This document shows, piece by piece, positions 1 through 7,087 of a stretch of DNA of 64,000 nt. Below the pieces are notes generated by a model, which worked only from the letters and a program-made list of their open reading frames with translations, ran no database searches and was not told the origin of the DNA. Numbering within the stretch: the first letter of the stretch is position 1; every line of letters begins with the position of its first letter. Made by a program: the position numbers and the translations under genes. Source of the DNA: Actinomyces procaprae (GTDB lineage: Bacteria; Actinomycetota; Actinomycetes; Actinomycetales; Actinomycetaceae); NCBI RefSeq assembly GCF_004798665.1, contig NZ_CP039292.1, forward strand, positions 3,348,001 through 3,412,000, written 5' to 3'.

Positions 1-244
1 CGCGCCACGCCTCGTGCTTGCAGATGCGGCAGTCGCGCTCCAGGGTGATGCCACGCCCGAGGCGGCGCCGCACCCGCACCCGGGCGGTCGCAATAGACCA
101 CTCGTGGCCGTGCGCGCACGTGGCAGGGCCGCCGGCAGCGGCCAGCCGCTCCAGCAGCTCATACGCCACGCTGTCAGGCACCGGCGCGGACGACGCGCCG
201 GCGGGGATCAGGTCCGCGAGGTCGCGGAGGCGGGTGGTGCTCAT
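1..244 (-). CDS. Phage zinc-binding protein, 3' part missing
   Basis: Partial gene running off the left edge. It starts at ATG 244-242, overlapping the stop of the RusA gene by ATGA. The visible ~81 residues begin MSTTRLRDLADLIP and contain CAHGHEW and, about 30 residues later, CRICKHE. This C-x-H-GHEW...CxxC pattern resembles the zinc-ribbon-like segments of small phage HNH and DNA-binding proteins. The core of any HNH domain would lie beyond the edge, so no function is assigned. It is the distal gene of the leftward prophage transcript. Confidence 0.6.
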   Translation of the reverse strand, partial: MSTTRLRDLADLIPAGASSAPVPDSVAYELLERLAAAGGPATCAHGHEWSIATARVRVRRRLGRGITLERDCRICKHEAWR

Positions 245-669
245 GCGGCCACCTGCCCGTCCACGTCGTCCTCGTCGGCGAGGACCACCAGCGGGGTGAT
301 GATGAGCGTGATCCGGTGCCAGCCCTCGGTCATGGCGGGGTCGGCCGACCCCTGGTACATGTGCGGCCCGTCCAGGTGCAGGCTGTCGTCGTCCGGCAGC
401 ACGTGGGCGTCCACCAGCCCGTCGACCAGGGCCTTGATGGTGGGGTAGGCGTTGGCGGGGTCGACGCGGCGGCGGGTGCGTCCGTGCAGGTAGGCGTCGA
501 TGCGTGCCCGCTGGAGGGCTGGGATGCGTGCTCGGCGTGCGGTCCAGCCCGCCCGCTCCCGCAGCGCCTTCACGCGGCGGGCCTTCTCGGCCCAGTGGAG
601 GCGCCCGGCGGGCCCGTTGGATGCGATCCACTCACCCTTGGGGATGAGGACCGAAATCTTGTATGCCAT
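241..669 (-). CDS. RusA-like Holliday junction resolvase
   Basis: 142 aa. The RusA family cuts four-way DNA junctions during phage recombination and replication. The family signature is clear: VDPANAYPTIKAL (D70), the DGLVDA segment (D83) and an acidic DDD cluster at 93-95, matching the Asp residues that bind metal in RusA. The start MAYKISVLIPKG (ATG 669-667) was chosen because it overlaps the preceding stop as TAATG; a longer reading frame upstream is a shadow. Length is typical (about 120-150 aa). Together with the RecT/Bet gene upstream it forms a phage recombination module. Confidence 0.85.
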   Translation of the reverse strand: MAYKISVLIPKGEWIASNGPAGRLHWAEKARRVKALRERAGWTARRARIPALQRARIDAYLHGRTRRRVDPANAYPTIKALVDGLVDAHVLPDDDSLHLDGPHMYQGSADPAMTEGWHRITLIITPLVVLADEDDVDGQVAA

Positions 670-878
670 TAGTTGCTGCCCTTCAAATACGTGTCGTAAT
701 AGTTTTGTGCTGCGTCGCGCGCGGTCGTCCCGCTGGCGCGGCCCTCCTTGTCCCAGGCCACCCACCCGCCGCCGTCCTGGCGGACCAGGCAGATAACCCG
801 CCGCCGGAATACCGCCTCATAAAGGACCATCCCCGGCGGGCAGATAAGCGGCTCCTTCAAACGAATATCGGCACTCAT
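669..878 (-). CDS. Small phage protein, unknown
   Basis: 69 aa, beginning MSADIRLKEPLICPPGM and ending NYYDTYLKGSN. It starts in an ATGA overlap with the methyltransferase stop and ends in a TAATG overlap with the RusA start, so translational coupling on both sides supports it as real. It contains two cysteines (C13, C30), a basic RRRVICLV stretch and WVAWDKEG, and is probably a compact beta-rich fold. No family recognised. Confidence 0.6.
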   Translation of the reverse strand: MSADIRLKEPLICPPGMVLYEAVFRRRVICLVRQDGGGWVAWDKEGRASGTTARDAAQNYYDTYLKGSN

Positions 879-1792
879 GGCGCGTCCTTTGCGAGGTCGC
901 GGGCGAGTGCGTGGATGGCGTAGGTGGCCTGCTGGGGGACGACGCCGTTGCCGATGAGTTGGGCCTGTTGGGTGCGGGTGAGTCCGTCGATGCCGGTCAC
1001 CCACCGGTCGGGGGTGCCCATCAGCCATTCGGCGTAGCGCATGCTCAGGCGCCCCTGGTCGTCCTCGGGGTCGGGCATGAGCCGCCCGATGCGGCGCTCC
1101 CAGATGTGCTGCCTGCGGCGTGCGTCCGACAGCATCCACAGGCCCTCTCGGATGGCGGTCTGGAGGTTGGGGCCGCCCTGCCGTCTTCCGCGTCCTGGGC
1201 CGGTGTGCATGCTGGCCGTCGGCGTGGGTAGGAGACCCGCCCGTGGCCCGTCGTAGGGCAGGACCGGCATCAGGGTGCGTCCTAGCCCATAGGTGCTGAC
1301 GTCGCGTCGGGCGGCGAGGACGAAGACCCGCCGGCGGCGGTGCGGGGCGCCGGCCTCAGCCGCCGTGACGATGCGGGTAGCGGTCCGGTAGCCGGCGGAG
1401 TCCAGCTCCCCGGCGACCCACGCGGCGGGCGCCGACGCCACGTTCTCCCACACCACCAGCCGTGGCCGGAGTTTGCGGACGGCGCGGAGCATATGCCTGA
1501 TCACCGCCGACCTGGCGTCCAGCAGGCCTCGCCGGTGCCCGGCGAGGCTGAATCCCTGGCAGGGCGTCCCGGCCGTGATGACGTCGACGGGCTCCACCCG
1601 CGACCAGTCCACCTCGGTGATGTCCCCGTAGTTGCGCGTGTCCGGGAAGCGGCCGGCGAGGAGTCGCGCGGGGCCGGGGGCGGGGTCCGCCACCCACCGG
1701 ATCGGCGTCCAGGGCACCACGGCGTCGCGGAGCCCCATCTCCAGGCCGGCGTAGCCGGTGCACAGTGATCCGACAGTCAGGTCGGGGCTCAT
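875..1792 (-). CDS. DNA (cytosine-5-)-methyltransferase
   Basis: 305 aa, C5 type. Motif I is GSLCTGYAGLEMG (residues 8-20), motif IV is GTPCQGFS with catalytic Cys78, motif VI is VWENV (E116), motif VIII is PHRRRRVF, and the C-terminal motif X region is IGNGVVPQQA. All key residues are present. The target-recognition part between motifs VIII and X is short (about 100 residues). ATG 1792-1790 was chosen because it overlaps the upstream stop as ATGA; an ATG six bases upstream is possible. No restriction enzyme neighbours it, so it is a solitary phage methyltransferase, probably protecting phage DNA from host restriction (inference). Confidence 0.92.
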   Translation of the reverse strand: MSPDLTVGSLCTGYAGLEMGLRDAVVPWTPIRWVADPAPGPARLLAGRFPDTRNYGDITEVDWSRVEPVDVITAGTPCQGFSLAGHRRGLLDARSAVIRHMLRAVRKLRPRLVVWENVASAPAAWVAGELDSAGYRTATRIVTAAEAGAPHRRRRVFVLAARRDVSTYGLGRTLMPVLPYDGPRAGLLPTPTASMHTGPGRGRRQGGPNLQTAIREGLWMLSDARRRQHIWERRIGRLMPDPEDDQGRLSMRYAEWLMGTPDRWVTGIDGLTRTQQAQLIGNGVVPQQATYAIHALARDLAKDAP

Positions 1793-2088
1793 ATCCATGC
1801 CTCCCATTCCTCGACGGGGAGGCCCACGGTGTCGGCCCAGTCGACGGCGGCGAGCGCGTCTGTGTCGTCGCGCCACCCGGGTGTTAGGGCGATGGCGTCA
1901 CAGTCGACGAGCATCCGCATGCGGGCGCGGGACAGGGCCATTTCGGGGGTGTCGCCGGGGCGTGCGCCTGCGGTGACGGTGCTGGTGGTGATGGCGGCGG
2001 GGACGCGCACGTCATGCCCGGCCGCACGGAGTTCCGCCACAGGGTCGGCGTCGCCTGCCCAGTCGTGTCCTGCGAGGTAGAGCCTCAT
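1789..2088 (-). CDS. DUF4406-like / nucleoside deoxyribosyltransferase-like protein
   Basis: 99 aa, beginning MRLYLAGHDWAGD. It has the features of the small DUF4406 phage proteins related to nucleoside 2-deoxyribosyltransferases: N-terminal strand and loop (LYLAG), LRAAGHDVRVPA, and a central VDCDAIALTPGW. The last corresponds to the segment 'D.. D.i.llpGW..S.Ga..E', but here it reads WRDDTDALAAVDWA, so the usual glutamate is replaced or shifted. A role in nucleotide metabolism is inference. ATGA overlaps at both ends tie it to the methyltransferase and the zinc protein. Confidence 0.6.
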   Translation of the reverse strand: MRLYLAGHDWAGDADPVAELRAAGHDVRVPAAITTSTVTAGARPGDTPEMALSRARMRMLVDCDAIALTPGWRDDTDALAAVDWADTVGLPVEEWEAWI

Positions 2089-2570
2089 GCTGCCTCACCC
2101 ACCCGCATTCCGTGGCGGGCTATGGTGGCCGCCTCCGTGTCGGTCATTGGGCGGACCCTGGCCACCGCCCTGATGCGCGGCGTGCGGCCGTGCACCACCG
2201 TCATGTCCGGGCGTCCGCACAGGATCAGACGCAGCTCCCGCGCCCGCTTCGCGACCGCGCCGAGCGCCTCCGCCTCCCAGTGGGCGAGCGGGATCTCGCC
2301 GCCGCCGGGGATCGCCCGCTCCCAGGAGAGACGGGCCCCGCCCCGCGCGGCGAGGGCGGCCGGGTTGCGGTGCGGCACGGACACCTGCGGGCCCGGCGCG
2401 CCGGTCTCGGCCTTACGCCGTGCCTTTTCCACACAGGCGTGGCAGAGCCCGTCCCTGCGGCACACGACCGTGCCCGGCCAGTCGGCCGTCTTGGTCCTGG
2501 CTGGCCGCATGGGGCGGCCGCAGGATTTGCAGGGGATGGGCCCCTGCGACCAGTCAATGCGGGTGCTCAT
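2085..2570 (-). CDS. Phage zinc-motif protein, unknown
   Basis: 161 aa. The N-terminus has two CxxC pairs, CKSCG (about residues 14-18) and CHACVEK after VVCRRDGLC, spaced as in a small zinc ribbon or treble clef. The rest is basic and Ala/Arg-rich without a recognised fold. Start and stop are both in ATGA overlaps with neighbours (bet side and DUF4406 side). A nucleic-acid-binding role in the recombination/early operon is plausible but unproven. Confidence 0.55.
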   Translation of the reverse strand: MSTRIDWSQGPIPCKSCGRPMRPARTKTADWPGTVVCRRDGLCHACVEKARRKAETGAPGPQVSVPHRNPAALAARGGARLSWERAIPGGGEIPLAHWEAEALGAVAKRARELRLILCGRPDMTVVHGRTPRIRAVARVRPMTDTEAATIARHGMRVGEAA

Positions 2571-3493
2571 GCCACGGTCTCCTCTCCGATGATCTCGGCG
2601 CCGTCCATGGCGTCGATGGTGGTGTCCTCAACGTCGACGTCGACGTTGATGACTTCTGCGTCCACCGCCTCGCCGGTGCTGCTGGCGGATGCGTTGGCGA
2701 GCTGGCCGTCGAGCCACGCCCGGTAGGCGTCGGGGGTGGCGTCGATGCCCGCCTTCTCGGCCTCGGCGACGAGCCGCTGCACCGTGGCGGGACTGGAGTC
2801 GTAGCCGTGGACGGTCAGCCACTCGGCGACGAGCCGCTCACGCCCAGACGACGCCACCTGCTGCGACTGCCCAGACGACTGGGCGGGCCGCTGCGGCCGG
2901 TCGGCAGCAGCCTGGTCCGCCTGCTGCATCTCCTCGGCGGTGTAGATCCCCGACAGGTCCATCGGGCATGCCTTGCGCAGCGCCTGCGCCTCCGCGCACT
3001 TGGCGAGCATCGTCATGGGCATGCGAGCCCACATGCCCATGGGGCTGCCGTCGCGGCCGGTCTGCGCGTACTCGGACAGGTAGGCGACGGCCTCATAGGT
3101 GCCCTCGCCGAGCCGGACGGTCACCCGTGCCGCTAGCGGCATGGTGCCGGCGGGCAGGACCGGCCGGAAGTTCCCAGTGCGGGGGTCTGCGTACTCGGCG
3201 GCGGAGATGGACAGGGGCACGCCCATGCGTTCGGCGCGGCGTGCGGCCACGAGCCGTAGCCCGTCGATGCCGGTCTGGATCGTCTGCTTGGTGCGGCCGC
3301 TGCGCCGGTCGTAGCGGCCGATCATGTACAGCTGCCGGGCGAACGGGTCTAGGCCTGTGCGCTGCGCCTGGTGGAGGAAGACTGCGAGGTCCGCGTCGGA
3401 GGCGTCGGCTACGCCGAGCTGCTGGAGGGCGGCGACCTGTGCGGGCGTCCACTCGGTCTGGTCCTGTCGGATGGTGAGGTCGGTGCTGGTCAT
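2567..3493 (-). CDS. RecT/Bet-family single-strand annealing protein
   Basis: 308 aa. The N-terminal ~190 residues carry the Bet/RecT pattern: DLAVFLHQAQRTGLDPFARQ, then YMIGRYD and QTGIDGLRLVAARRAERMG, then MWARMPMTMLAKCAEAQALRKA, typical of phage annealases that coat ssDNA and pair it with complementary DNA. A Gln/Pro/Ser-rich linker (about 205-230) leads to a C-terminal ~50-residue segment and an acidic tail. The start MTSTDLTIRQ (ATG 3493-3491) overlaps the preceding stop as ATGA. No partner exonuclease is visible in the window. Confidence 0.88.
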   Translation of the reverse strand: MTSTDLTIRQDQTEWTPAQVAALQQLGVADASDADLAVFLHQAQRTGLDPFARQLYMIGRYDRRSGRTKQTIQTGIDGLRLVAARRAERMGVPLSISAAEYADPRTGNFRPVLPAGTMPLAARVTVRLGEGTYEAVAYLSEYAQTGRDGSPMGMWARMPMTMLAKCAEAQALRKACPMDLSGIYTAEEMQQADQAAADRPQRPAQSSGQSQQVASSGRERLVAEWLTVHGYDSSPATVQRLVAEAEKAGIDATPDAYRAWLDGQLANASASSTGEAVDAEVINVDVDVEDTTIDAMDGAEIIGEETVA

Positions 3494-3828
3494 GCCGCCG
3501 CCTCCTCGTCCTCGTCGTCGTCGAGCAGGTGGCCGTACATGGAGAGGGGCCCGACCGTGCGGATCACGTCGACCTGCCAGCGGCGGCCGGTGACGTCCTC
3601 GAACTTGCGGCCGTGGACCGCGCAGACCGTCCCGGAGGACTCGTAGTGCCACCGGAGGCGGAAGCCCATGCCGTCCAGGCGTGAGGCGACGGCGCCGTCG
3701 GCGTGCAGCGTCACCGAGAAGCGGCCGTCGCCGCCGAAAAAGTTCGGGCCGCGGAGGGCGAAGCCGCGGCGTGCGGCCTCGTCGATCAGTGCGTCCGTGA
3801 GCGCGAAGGCGGGCTGGTAGATGCTCAT
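3490..3828 (-). CDS. Phage protein of unknown function
   Basis: 112 aa, beginning MSIYQPAFALTDALIDEAARRGF. It has an N-terminal helical segment, then a beta-rich part (RFSVTLHADG, RLRWHYESSG) and a strongly acidic C-terminus (DDDEDEEAAA). An acidic tail is common in phage DNA-mimic or ssDNA-interacting proteins, but nothing identifies the family. It is coupled to the bet gene by an ATGA overlap and follows the small membrane protein after 3 bp. Confidence 0.55.
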   Translation of the reverse strand: MSIYQPAFALTDALIDEAARRGFALRGPNFFGGDGRFSVTLHADGAVASRLDGMGFRLRWHYESSGTVCAVHGRKFEDVTGRRWQVDVIRTVGPLSMYGHLLDDDEDEEAAA

Positions 3829-3831
3829 TGG

Positions 3832-4002
3832 TCAGTTCCCTTCCTCGGGGTTGTCATAGGAGATGGTTATGAATGCGGTGCCAGCGGCGACGGCGACCAG
3901 GGCGGCCACGTTGGAGGTGCCGTGCGCGGCGGACAGGAGGGCGGCGATGGCGCCCATGGCGATGAGGGCGAGCCCGACGCGGCGGATGAGACGGTCGGCC
4001 AT
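3832..4002 (-). CDS. Small membrane protein of prophage
   Basis: 56 aa, beginning MADRLIRRVGLALIAMG. Two adjacent hydrophobic segments (about residues 8-24 and 30-46) separated by AAHGTSN suggest a two-helix membrane hairpin with a positively charged N-terminus. It lies in phase in the operon, 3 bp after the excisionase-like stop and 3 bp before the next start. Function unknown; small membrane proteins at this position sometimes act in superinfection exclusion, which is only a guess. Confidence 0.5.
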   Translation of the reverse strand: MADRLIRRVGLALIAMGAIAALLSAAHGTSNVAALVAVAAGTAFITISYDNPEEGN

Positions 4003-4005
4003 GGG

Positions 4006-4218
4006 TCAGCCCTCCGGCAGGCCGTCGACCCAGGCGGCCAGGTCCTCGTGGCGGATCAGGAGGCGCCGGCCGAGGCGGCGTGCGGGCAGGGGCGGGATCT
4101 CGCCGTCTGCGCCGGTGGAGTGGATGGCGCGGCGGATCACGTCGGTGGAGACGCCCGCAGCCTGTGCGGCGTCACGGACCGTGTAGGCGACCGGCTGGGG
4201 CGTGACACTGGCGCTCAT
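4006..4218 (-). CDS. Excisionase-like helix-turn-helix protein
   Basis: 70 aa. It matches the small MerR/Xis-type DNA-binding fold (HTH_17): YTVRDAAQAAGVSTDVIRRAI, a loop, then RLGRRLLIRHEDLAAWVDGL, the typical wing with a basic strand and a final helix. Start ATG 4218 overlaps the antirepressor stop by ATGA. In phages such proteins act as excisionase or early regulator. The missing integrase makes the excisionase role uncertain. Confidence 0.75.
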   Translation of the reverse strand: MSASVTPQPVAYTVRDAAQAAGVSTDVIRRAIHSTGADGEIPPLPARRLGRRLLIRHEDLAAWVDGLPEG

Positions 4219-5051
4219 GCCGCCGCCCCCTTGCCGTCGTCGAGCGTGAACCTGCCGGTGGTGAAGCCGTCGATCAGCACCTGCTGCCCGGGGCCGGTGA
4301 TCTTCGGTGTGGTCTTCTCGATGTCGCCGTGACCGGTGGTGACGAGCGTGGCCGTGGCGCGCACGTACCCGCGCTCGAGCGCCCACTTCGTCGGCGCGTT
4401 CCACAACGTGCCCCTGTTGTTGCAGAGCCAGCCGTGGGAGCGCAGCCACCTGAATAGCTGAGCCTGGTTGACCGGGATCCCTTCCTGCGTGATGGCGTCG
4501 GCGACCTGCTTCACCAGCAGTTCCCCGCCGGACGCGGACAGGGCTTTGCCGAGGCGCGTGTGCGGCCGGTCCTCCTCGACCTGCACCTCCAGCGCCGCAC
4601 GCCGAGCGCGCTCCTCCTTCAGGCTGGTGGCCAGGCCGATGATGAAGTCGGGGTCGGTCAGCGCCCGCTCTACGGCGGCGGGGGTGAGGTAGCCGCCCCG
4701 CTGCCGGATCGACGGCAGCACCTCCCGAGTCACCCACCGACGGAATGCCTTGGCCTCAGGCTTACGGCTCAGGAAGACCACCTGGTACATGCCGGCCTCA
4801 GAGACGACGACAGGATACTGCGTGCGTCCCATCGAGTCGATGACCTCAGCATTGCTTAGGGCATCGACGTCGACCTGCTTGGCGACCATGCTCGGGTTGC
4901 TCAGATCCAGCGCCTTGCAGAGATCCGCAAGGACGAACCACGGTTCGTCGCCCTCCAGGAGCGCGCGGATGCCGTGGTCGCCGAACTTGTAGGTGAAGAC
5001 CTCGGTGTTGTTGCCGCGGGGTACGTCGGCTTCGGTGATGATCCCGCTCAT
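4215..5051 (-). CDS. Phage antirepressor (BRO-N + KilAC)
   Basis: 278 aa. The N-terminal half (about 15-125) is a BRO-N domain: WFVLADLCKALDLSNPS, the VVSEAGMYQVVFLSRKPEAKAF segment and RRWVTREVLPSIRQRGGY. The C-terminal half (about 150-255) is a KilAC domain (GELLVKQVADAI, QLFRWLRSHGWL, WNAPTKWALERGY). This pair is the standard phage antirepressor, which inactivates the CI-type repressor or related regulators. ATGA overlaps link it to the repeat protein upstream and the excisionase-like gene downstream, so it is an early gene under the control region at 6.5 kb. Confidence 0.9.
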   Translation of the reverse strand: MSGIITEADVPRGNNTEVFTYKFGDHGIRALLEGDEPWFVLADLCKALDLSNPSMVAKQVDVDALSNAEVIDSMGRTQYPVVVSEAGMYQVVFLSRKPEAKAFRRWVTREVLPSIRQRGGYLTPAAVERALTDPDFIIGLATSLKEERARRAALEVQVEEDRPHTRLGKALSASGGELLVKQVADAITQEGIPVNQAQLFRWLRSHGWLCNNRGTLWNAPTKWALERGYVRATATLVTTGHGDIEKTTPKITGPGQQVLIDGFTTGRFTLDDGKGAAA

Positions 5052-6079
5052 CGGGCCTCACCCCCAGCCACCGGGTTGCCGTCGGCGTCGACCTCACGGA
5101 CCACGACCACCGACGGCGCCTTCACCTTGTCGCCGTGCAGCGGGATCACCTCGGCCGCCGGGACACGGCACTCGAGGAAGCGGGCGCCCCGCTGGTCCTC
5201 GCTGTCGAGGTACTGGCGTGCCTGCCAGGGTGTCGGGGACAGGTGGAGCCCGCCGCCGCAGTAGGGCTCGGGGACCCAGTCGTTGCACTCGACGATGCCG
5301 CCGCCGGTGGGCCACTCGACCGGGTGCCCGTACCGCTTCCCTGTGGTCCCGTCGGCGGGGATGGCCTTGTAGAGGGTGAGCATCCCGTCGTCGGTCTGGG
5401 CGCCGTGGTAGGCGGCCCAGTCGTCGATGCGGGTCAGGTCGAGTGTGGTCAGGTCGAGGATGGTGCCGCCGGTGACGGTGGCGCTGGTGGAGAGGCGGCG
5501 GGTGACGACGTAGAGTCCCGACGCCCGGACGGTTGCGGAGTCCGACGCCTCGACGGTTGCGGAGCCCGACGCCCGGACGGTTGCGGAGTCCGACGCCTCG
5601 ACGGTTGCGGAGTCCGACGCCTCGACGGTTGCGGAGCCCGACGCCCGGACGGTTGCGGAGCCCCACGCCTCGACGGTTGCGGAGCCCGACGCCCGGACGG
5701 TTGCGGAGTCCGACGCCCGGACGGTTGCGGAGCCCCACGCCTCGACGGTTGCGGAGCCCCACGCCCGGACGGTTGCGGAGTCCGACGCCCGGACGGTTGC
5801 GGAGCCCGACGCCCGGACGGTTGCGGAGTCCGACGCCCGGACGGTTGCGGAGCCCGACGCCCGGACGGTTGCGGAGTCCGACGCCCGGACGGTTGCGGAG
5901 CCCCACGCCTCGACGGTTGCGGAGCCCCACGCCCGAATATCCTTGCCGTGGTCGTTGCCGATGGTGATCCACTCGCCGTCGGTGTTGCAGATGATGATCT
6001 CGTGCTCGGCGTAGGTGATCTTGGGGTTGTGGAGGGCGGCGTCGAGTTCGGCCTGTGTGGTTACGTGGATGGCGGTCAT
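5048..6079 (-). CDS. Octapeptide-repeat (beta-solenoid-like) phage protein with DUF7666-like C-terminus
   Basis: 343 aa in three parts. Residues 1-51 are a compact N-terminal segment (MTAIHVTTQAELDAAL...). Residues about 52-187 are 17 tandem octapeptides of the form SATV[R/E]A[S/W][D/G]. The alternation of small and beta-branched residues suggests stacked short strands, as in a beta-solenoid or ice-binding-like rod. Residues about 225-343 resemble DUF7666-type domains (TLYKAIPADG, CGGGLHLSPTPWQARQYL, FLECRVPAAEV). It is the second gene of the leftward early operon, directly upstream of the antirepressor (ATGA overlap). Function unknown; the solenoid is inferred from periodicity only. Confidence 0.75.
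   Translation of the reverse strand: MTAIHVTTQAELDAALHNPKITYAEHEIIICNTDGEWITIGNDHGKDIRAWGSATVEAWGSATVRASDSATVRASGSATVRASDSATVRASGSATVRASDSATVRAWGSATVEAWGSATVRASDSATVRASGSATVEAWGSATVRASGSATVEASDSATVEASDSATVRASGSATVEASDSATVRASGLYVVTRRLSTSATVTGGTILDLTTLDLTRIDDWAAYHGAQTDDGMLTLYKAIPADGTTGKRYGHPVEWPTGGGIVECNDWVPEPYCGGGLHLSPTPWQARQYLDSEDQRGARFLECRVPAAEVIPLHGDKVKAPSVVVVREVDADGNPVAGGEAR
5519..5926. repeat. 17 x 24-bp tandem coding repeat
   Basis: Seventeen uninterrupted 24-bp units (408 bp) inside the preceding gene. On the + strand each unit is CGACGCC + (CGG or TCG) + ACGGTTGCGGAG + two or three variable bases. Only three codons vary: CGG/GAG (R/E), TCG/TGG (S/W) and GAC/GGC (D/G). All other positions, including synonymous third bases, are identical, which points to recent slippage or gene conversion. 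W is always followed by G and D is always preceded by S, so the array is built from {SD, SG, WG} combined with {R, E}. Confidence 0.97.
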
Positions 6080-6180
6080 CAGTGGGCCTCCTTGCTGGTG
6101 ATGCGGGCGAGGGTGAGGGCGATGTCGCGGATCAGGGAGTAGCCCTCACGGTGTCGGGGGCTGCTGGTAGGCTGGGACAT
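6079..6180 (-). CDS. Tiny prophage leader protein
   Basis: 33 aa (MSQPTSSPRHREGYSLIRD...). It has a good ribosome site (GGAAAT/GAAAGG just upstream of ATG 6180) and a TGATG overlap with the repeat-protein start. It is amphipathic at the C-terminal half (IRDIALTLARITSK). It is probably translated, and its likely role is coupling the 343-aa gene. No family recognised. Confidence 0.5.
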   Translation of the reverse strand: MSQPTSSPRHREGYSLIRDIALTLARITSKEAH

Positions 6181-6246
6181 GAGATTTCCTTTCTCTCGCC
6201 CCCGTCGGCTGGTTCCCGGCGGGGGCACTCTTGTGTTCGGGGTGGG

Positions 6247-6522
6247 TCAGGCCGCCTGGTCGGCGGCGTGGGTGGCGCGGTACCGGGCTTCGGCTTCGTC
6301 GATCAGCGCGGCGGCGGTCGCGCCTAGCTCGGTCGCCACATCGGCCAGTTCGGAGGCGGTGAACGCCACCTGCCCACGGCACTTCCGCCCGAACACGTTC
6401 GGGTGCATGTGGAGGCGGCGGGCCATCTCGGCCTGACTGATGCGGGCTCGGCTGAGTTCTGCACGGACGACGCCGGAGACCTCTTGGTCGAAGCTCCAGA
6501 ACCTTGTTGGGTTTCGGCTCAT
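6247..6522 (-). CDS. Cro-like HTH transcriptional regulator
   Basis: 91 aa. The helix-turn-helix of the lambda-repressor/XRE class is at about residues 20-65: VVRAELSRARISQAEMARRLHMHPNVF and FTASELADVATELG. It is divergent from the CI-like gene at 6,604 across an 81-bp control region. Its own first codons overlap a degenerate third operator (6,500-6,513), so binding there could block its own expression. It is the first gene of the leftward early operon, in the position of Cro. Confidence 0.85.
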   Translation of the reverse strand: MSRNPTRFWSFDQEVSGVVRAELSRARISQAEMARRLHMHPNVFGRKCRGQVAFTASELADVATELGATAAALIDEAEARYRATHAADQAA

Positions 6523-6572
6523 GTGAGCACGTTAGAACCCAATAGGGTTCTGCCGCAACCCTATTGGGTTGC
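6500..6572. promoter_or_regulatory. Triple operator of prophage immunity switch
   Basis: Three related 14-bp palindromes: AACCTTGTTGGGTT (6,500-6,513, inside the start of the Cro-like gene), AACCCAATAGGGTT (6,536-6,549, extended to GAACCC/GGGTTC) and AACCCTATTGGGTT (6,557-6,570, extended to GCAACCC/GGGTTGC). The second and third are reverse complements of each other, with centres 21 bp apart; the first is 36 bp from the second. This resembles a lambda OR-type cooperative switch between divergent cro and cI genes. Confidence 0.85.
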
Positions 6573-6603
6573 GTTTCGGTGACGGGCGCGAGATGATTGG
6601 GGC

Positions 6604-7026
6604 ATGGCCTTTGCGAAGCAACTCCGCCCGCTCGACCGTCTGGTCCAATCACTCCTCGCGGACGCTGTACGCCACGCCGGTGTCAAGCACTCGGACATCG
6701 GCGCTAAGACAGGTCTGTCCCAGAATCGGGTGTCGAAGATCCTGCGTCTGGACACGCCGCCCGCAACCGTGGGGGAGATAGCCGCCATAGCGGGCGCGAT
6801 CGGCTACAACGCCGCCGAGATAATCGGTCGGGCGGAGGCAATCGCGGCCACCGATCCCGAGTGGGCCGACGTCGTGCAGATCGACGAGCAGGAGGCCGCC
6901 GTCGACGGCGATGTGGTGCAGCTGCGTCCCGGCTGGCCCGAGGGGCTGCCCCCGGCTGAGGAGCTGGCCGCCCAGGACATCCCCGGTGCCGAGCAGGAGG
7001 ACGAGGAGGGCATGTGGACGCCGTAG
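6604..7026 (+). CDS. CI-like phage repressor
   Basis: 140 aa. The N-terminal ~75 residues form an XRE-type DNA-binding domain (LLADAVRHAGVKHSDIGAKTGLSQNRVSKILR, then TVGEIAAIAGAIGYN). The C-terminal half is acidic and Pro/Ala-rich with no LexA/CI protease motif, so induction is more likely through the adjacent ImmA-like peptidase or the antirepressor than by self-cleavage (inference). It starts just downstream of the palindromic operators and is followed by a 42-bp palindrome. Confidence 0.82.
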   Translation: MAFAKQLRPLDRLVQSLLADAVRHAGVKHSDIGAKTGLSQNRVSKILRLDTPPATVGEIAAIAGAIGYNAAEIIGRAEAIAATDPEWADVVQIDEQEAAVDGDVVQLRPGWPEGLPPAEELAAQDIPGAEQEDEEGMWTP

Positions 7027-7045
7027 TCCGCGCCCCTGGATACGC

Positions 7046-7087
7046 CGAGAGCCCGCTTGTAGACGCGCGTCTACAAGCGGGCTCTCG
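7046..7087. terminator. 42-bp perfect palindrome, possible bidirectional terminator
   Basis: Two 21-base halves, CGAGAGCCCGCTTGTAGACG(C) and its exact reverse complement, meet with no spacer. It lies between the CI-like stop (7,026) and the peptidase start (7,125). The transcript could form a very strong hairpin, but no T-tract follows on either side, so an operator or recombination site is an alternative. Confidence 0.6.

Noticed and set aside
669..1139. 156-aa frame overlapping the methyltransferase gene
   Set aside because: The upstream part is Arg/Pro/His-rich shadow sequence; only the last 69 codons (from 878) are used as a gene.
5519..5926. CRISPR-like array
   Set aside because: Units are contiguous with no spacers, all inside a coding frame, and there are no cas genes.
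5135..6142. Long open frames on the + strand opposite the octapeptide-repeat gene
   Set aside because: A 24-bp repeat is a multiple of three, so any frame free of stops in one unit stays open through all of them. The minus frame has the start overlap, ribosome context and recognisable flanking domains.
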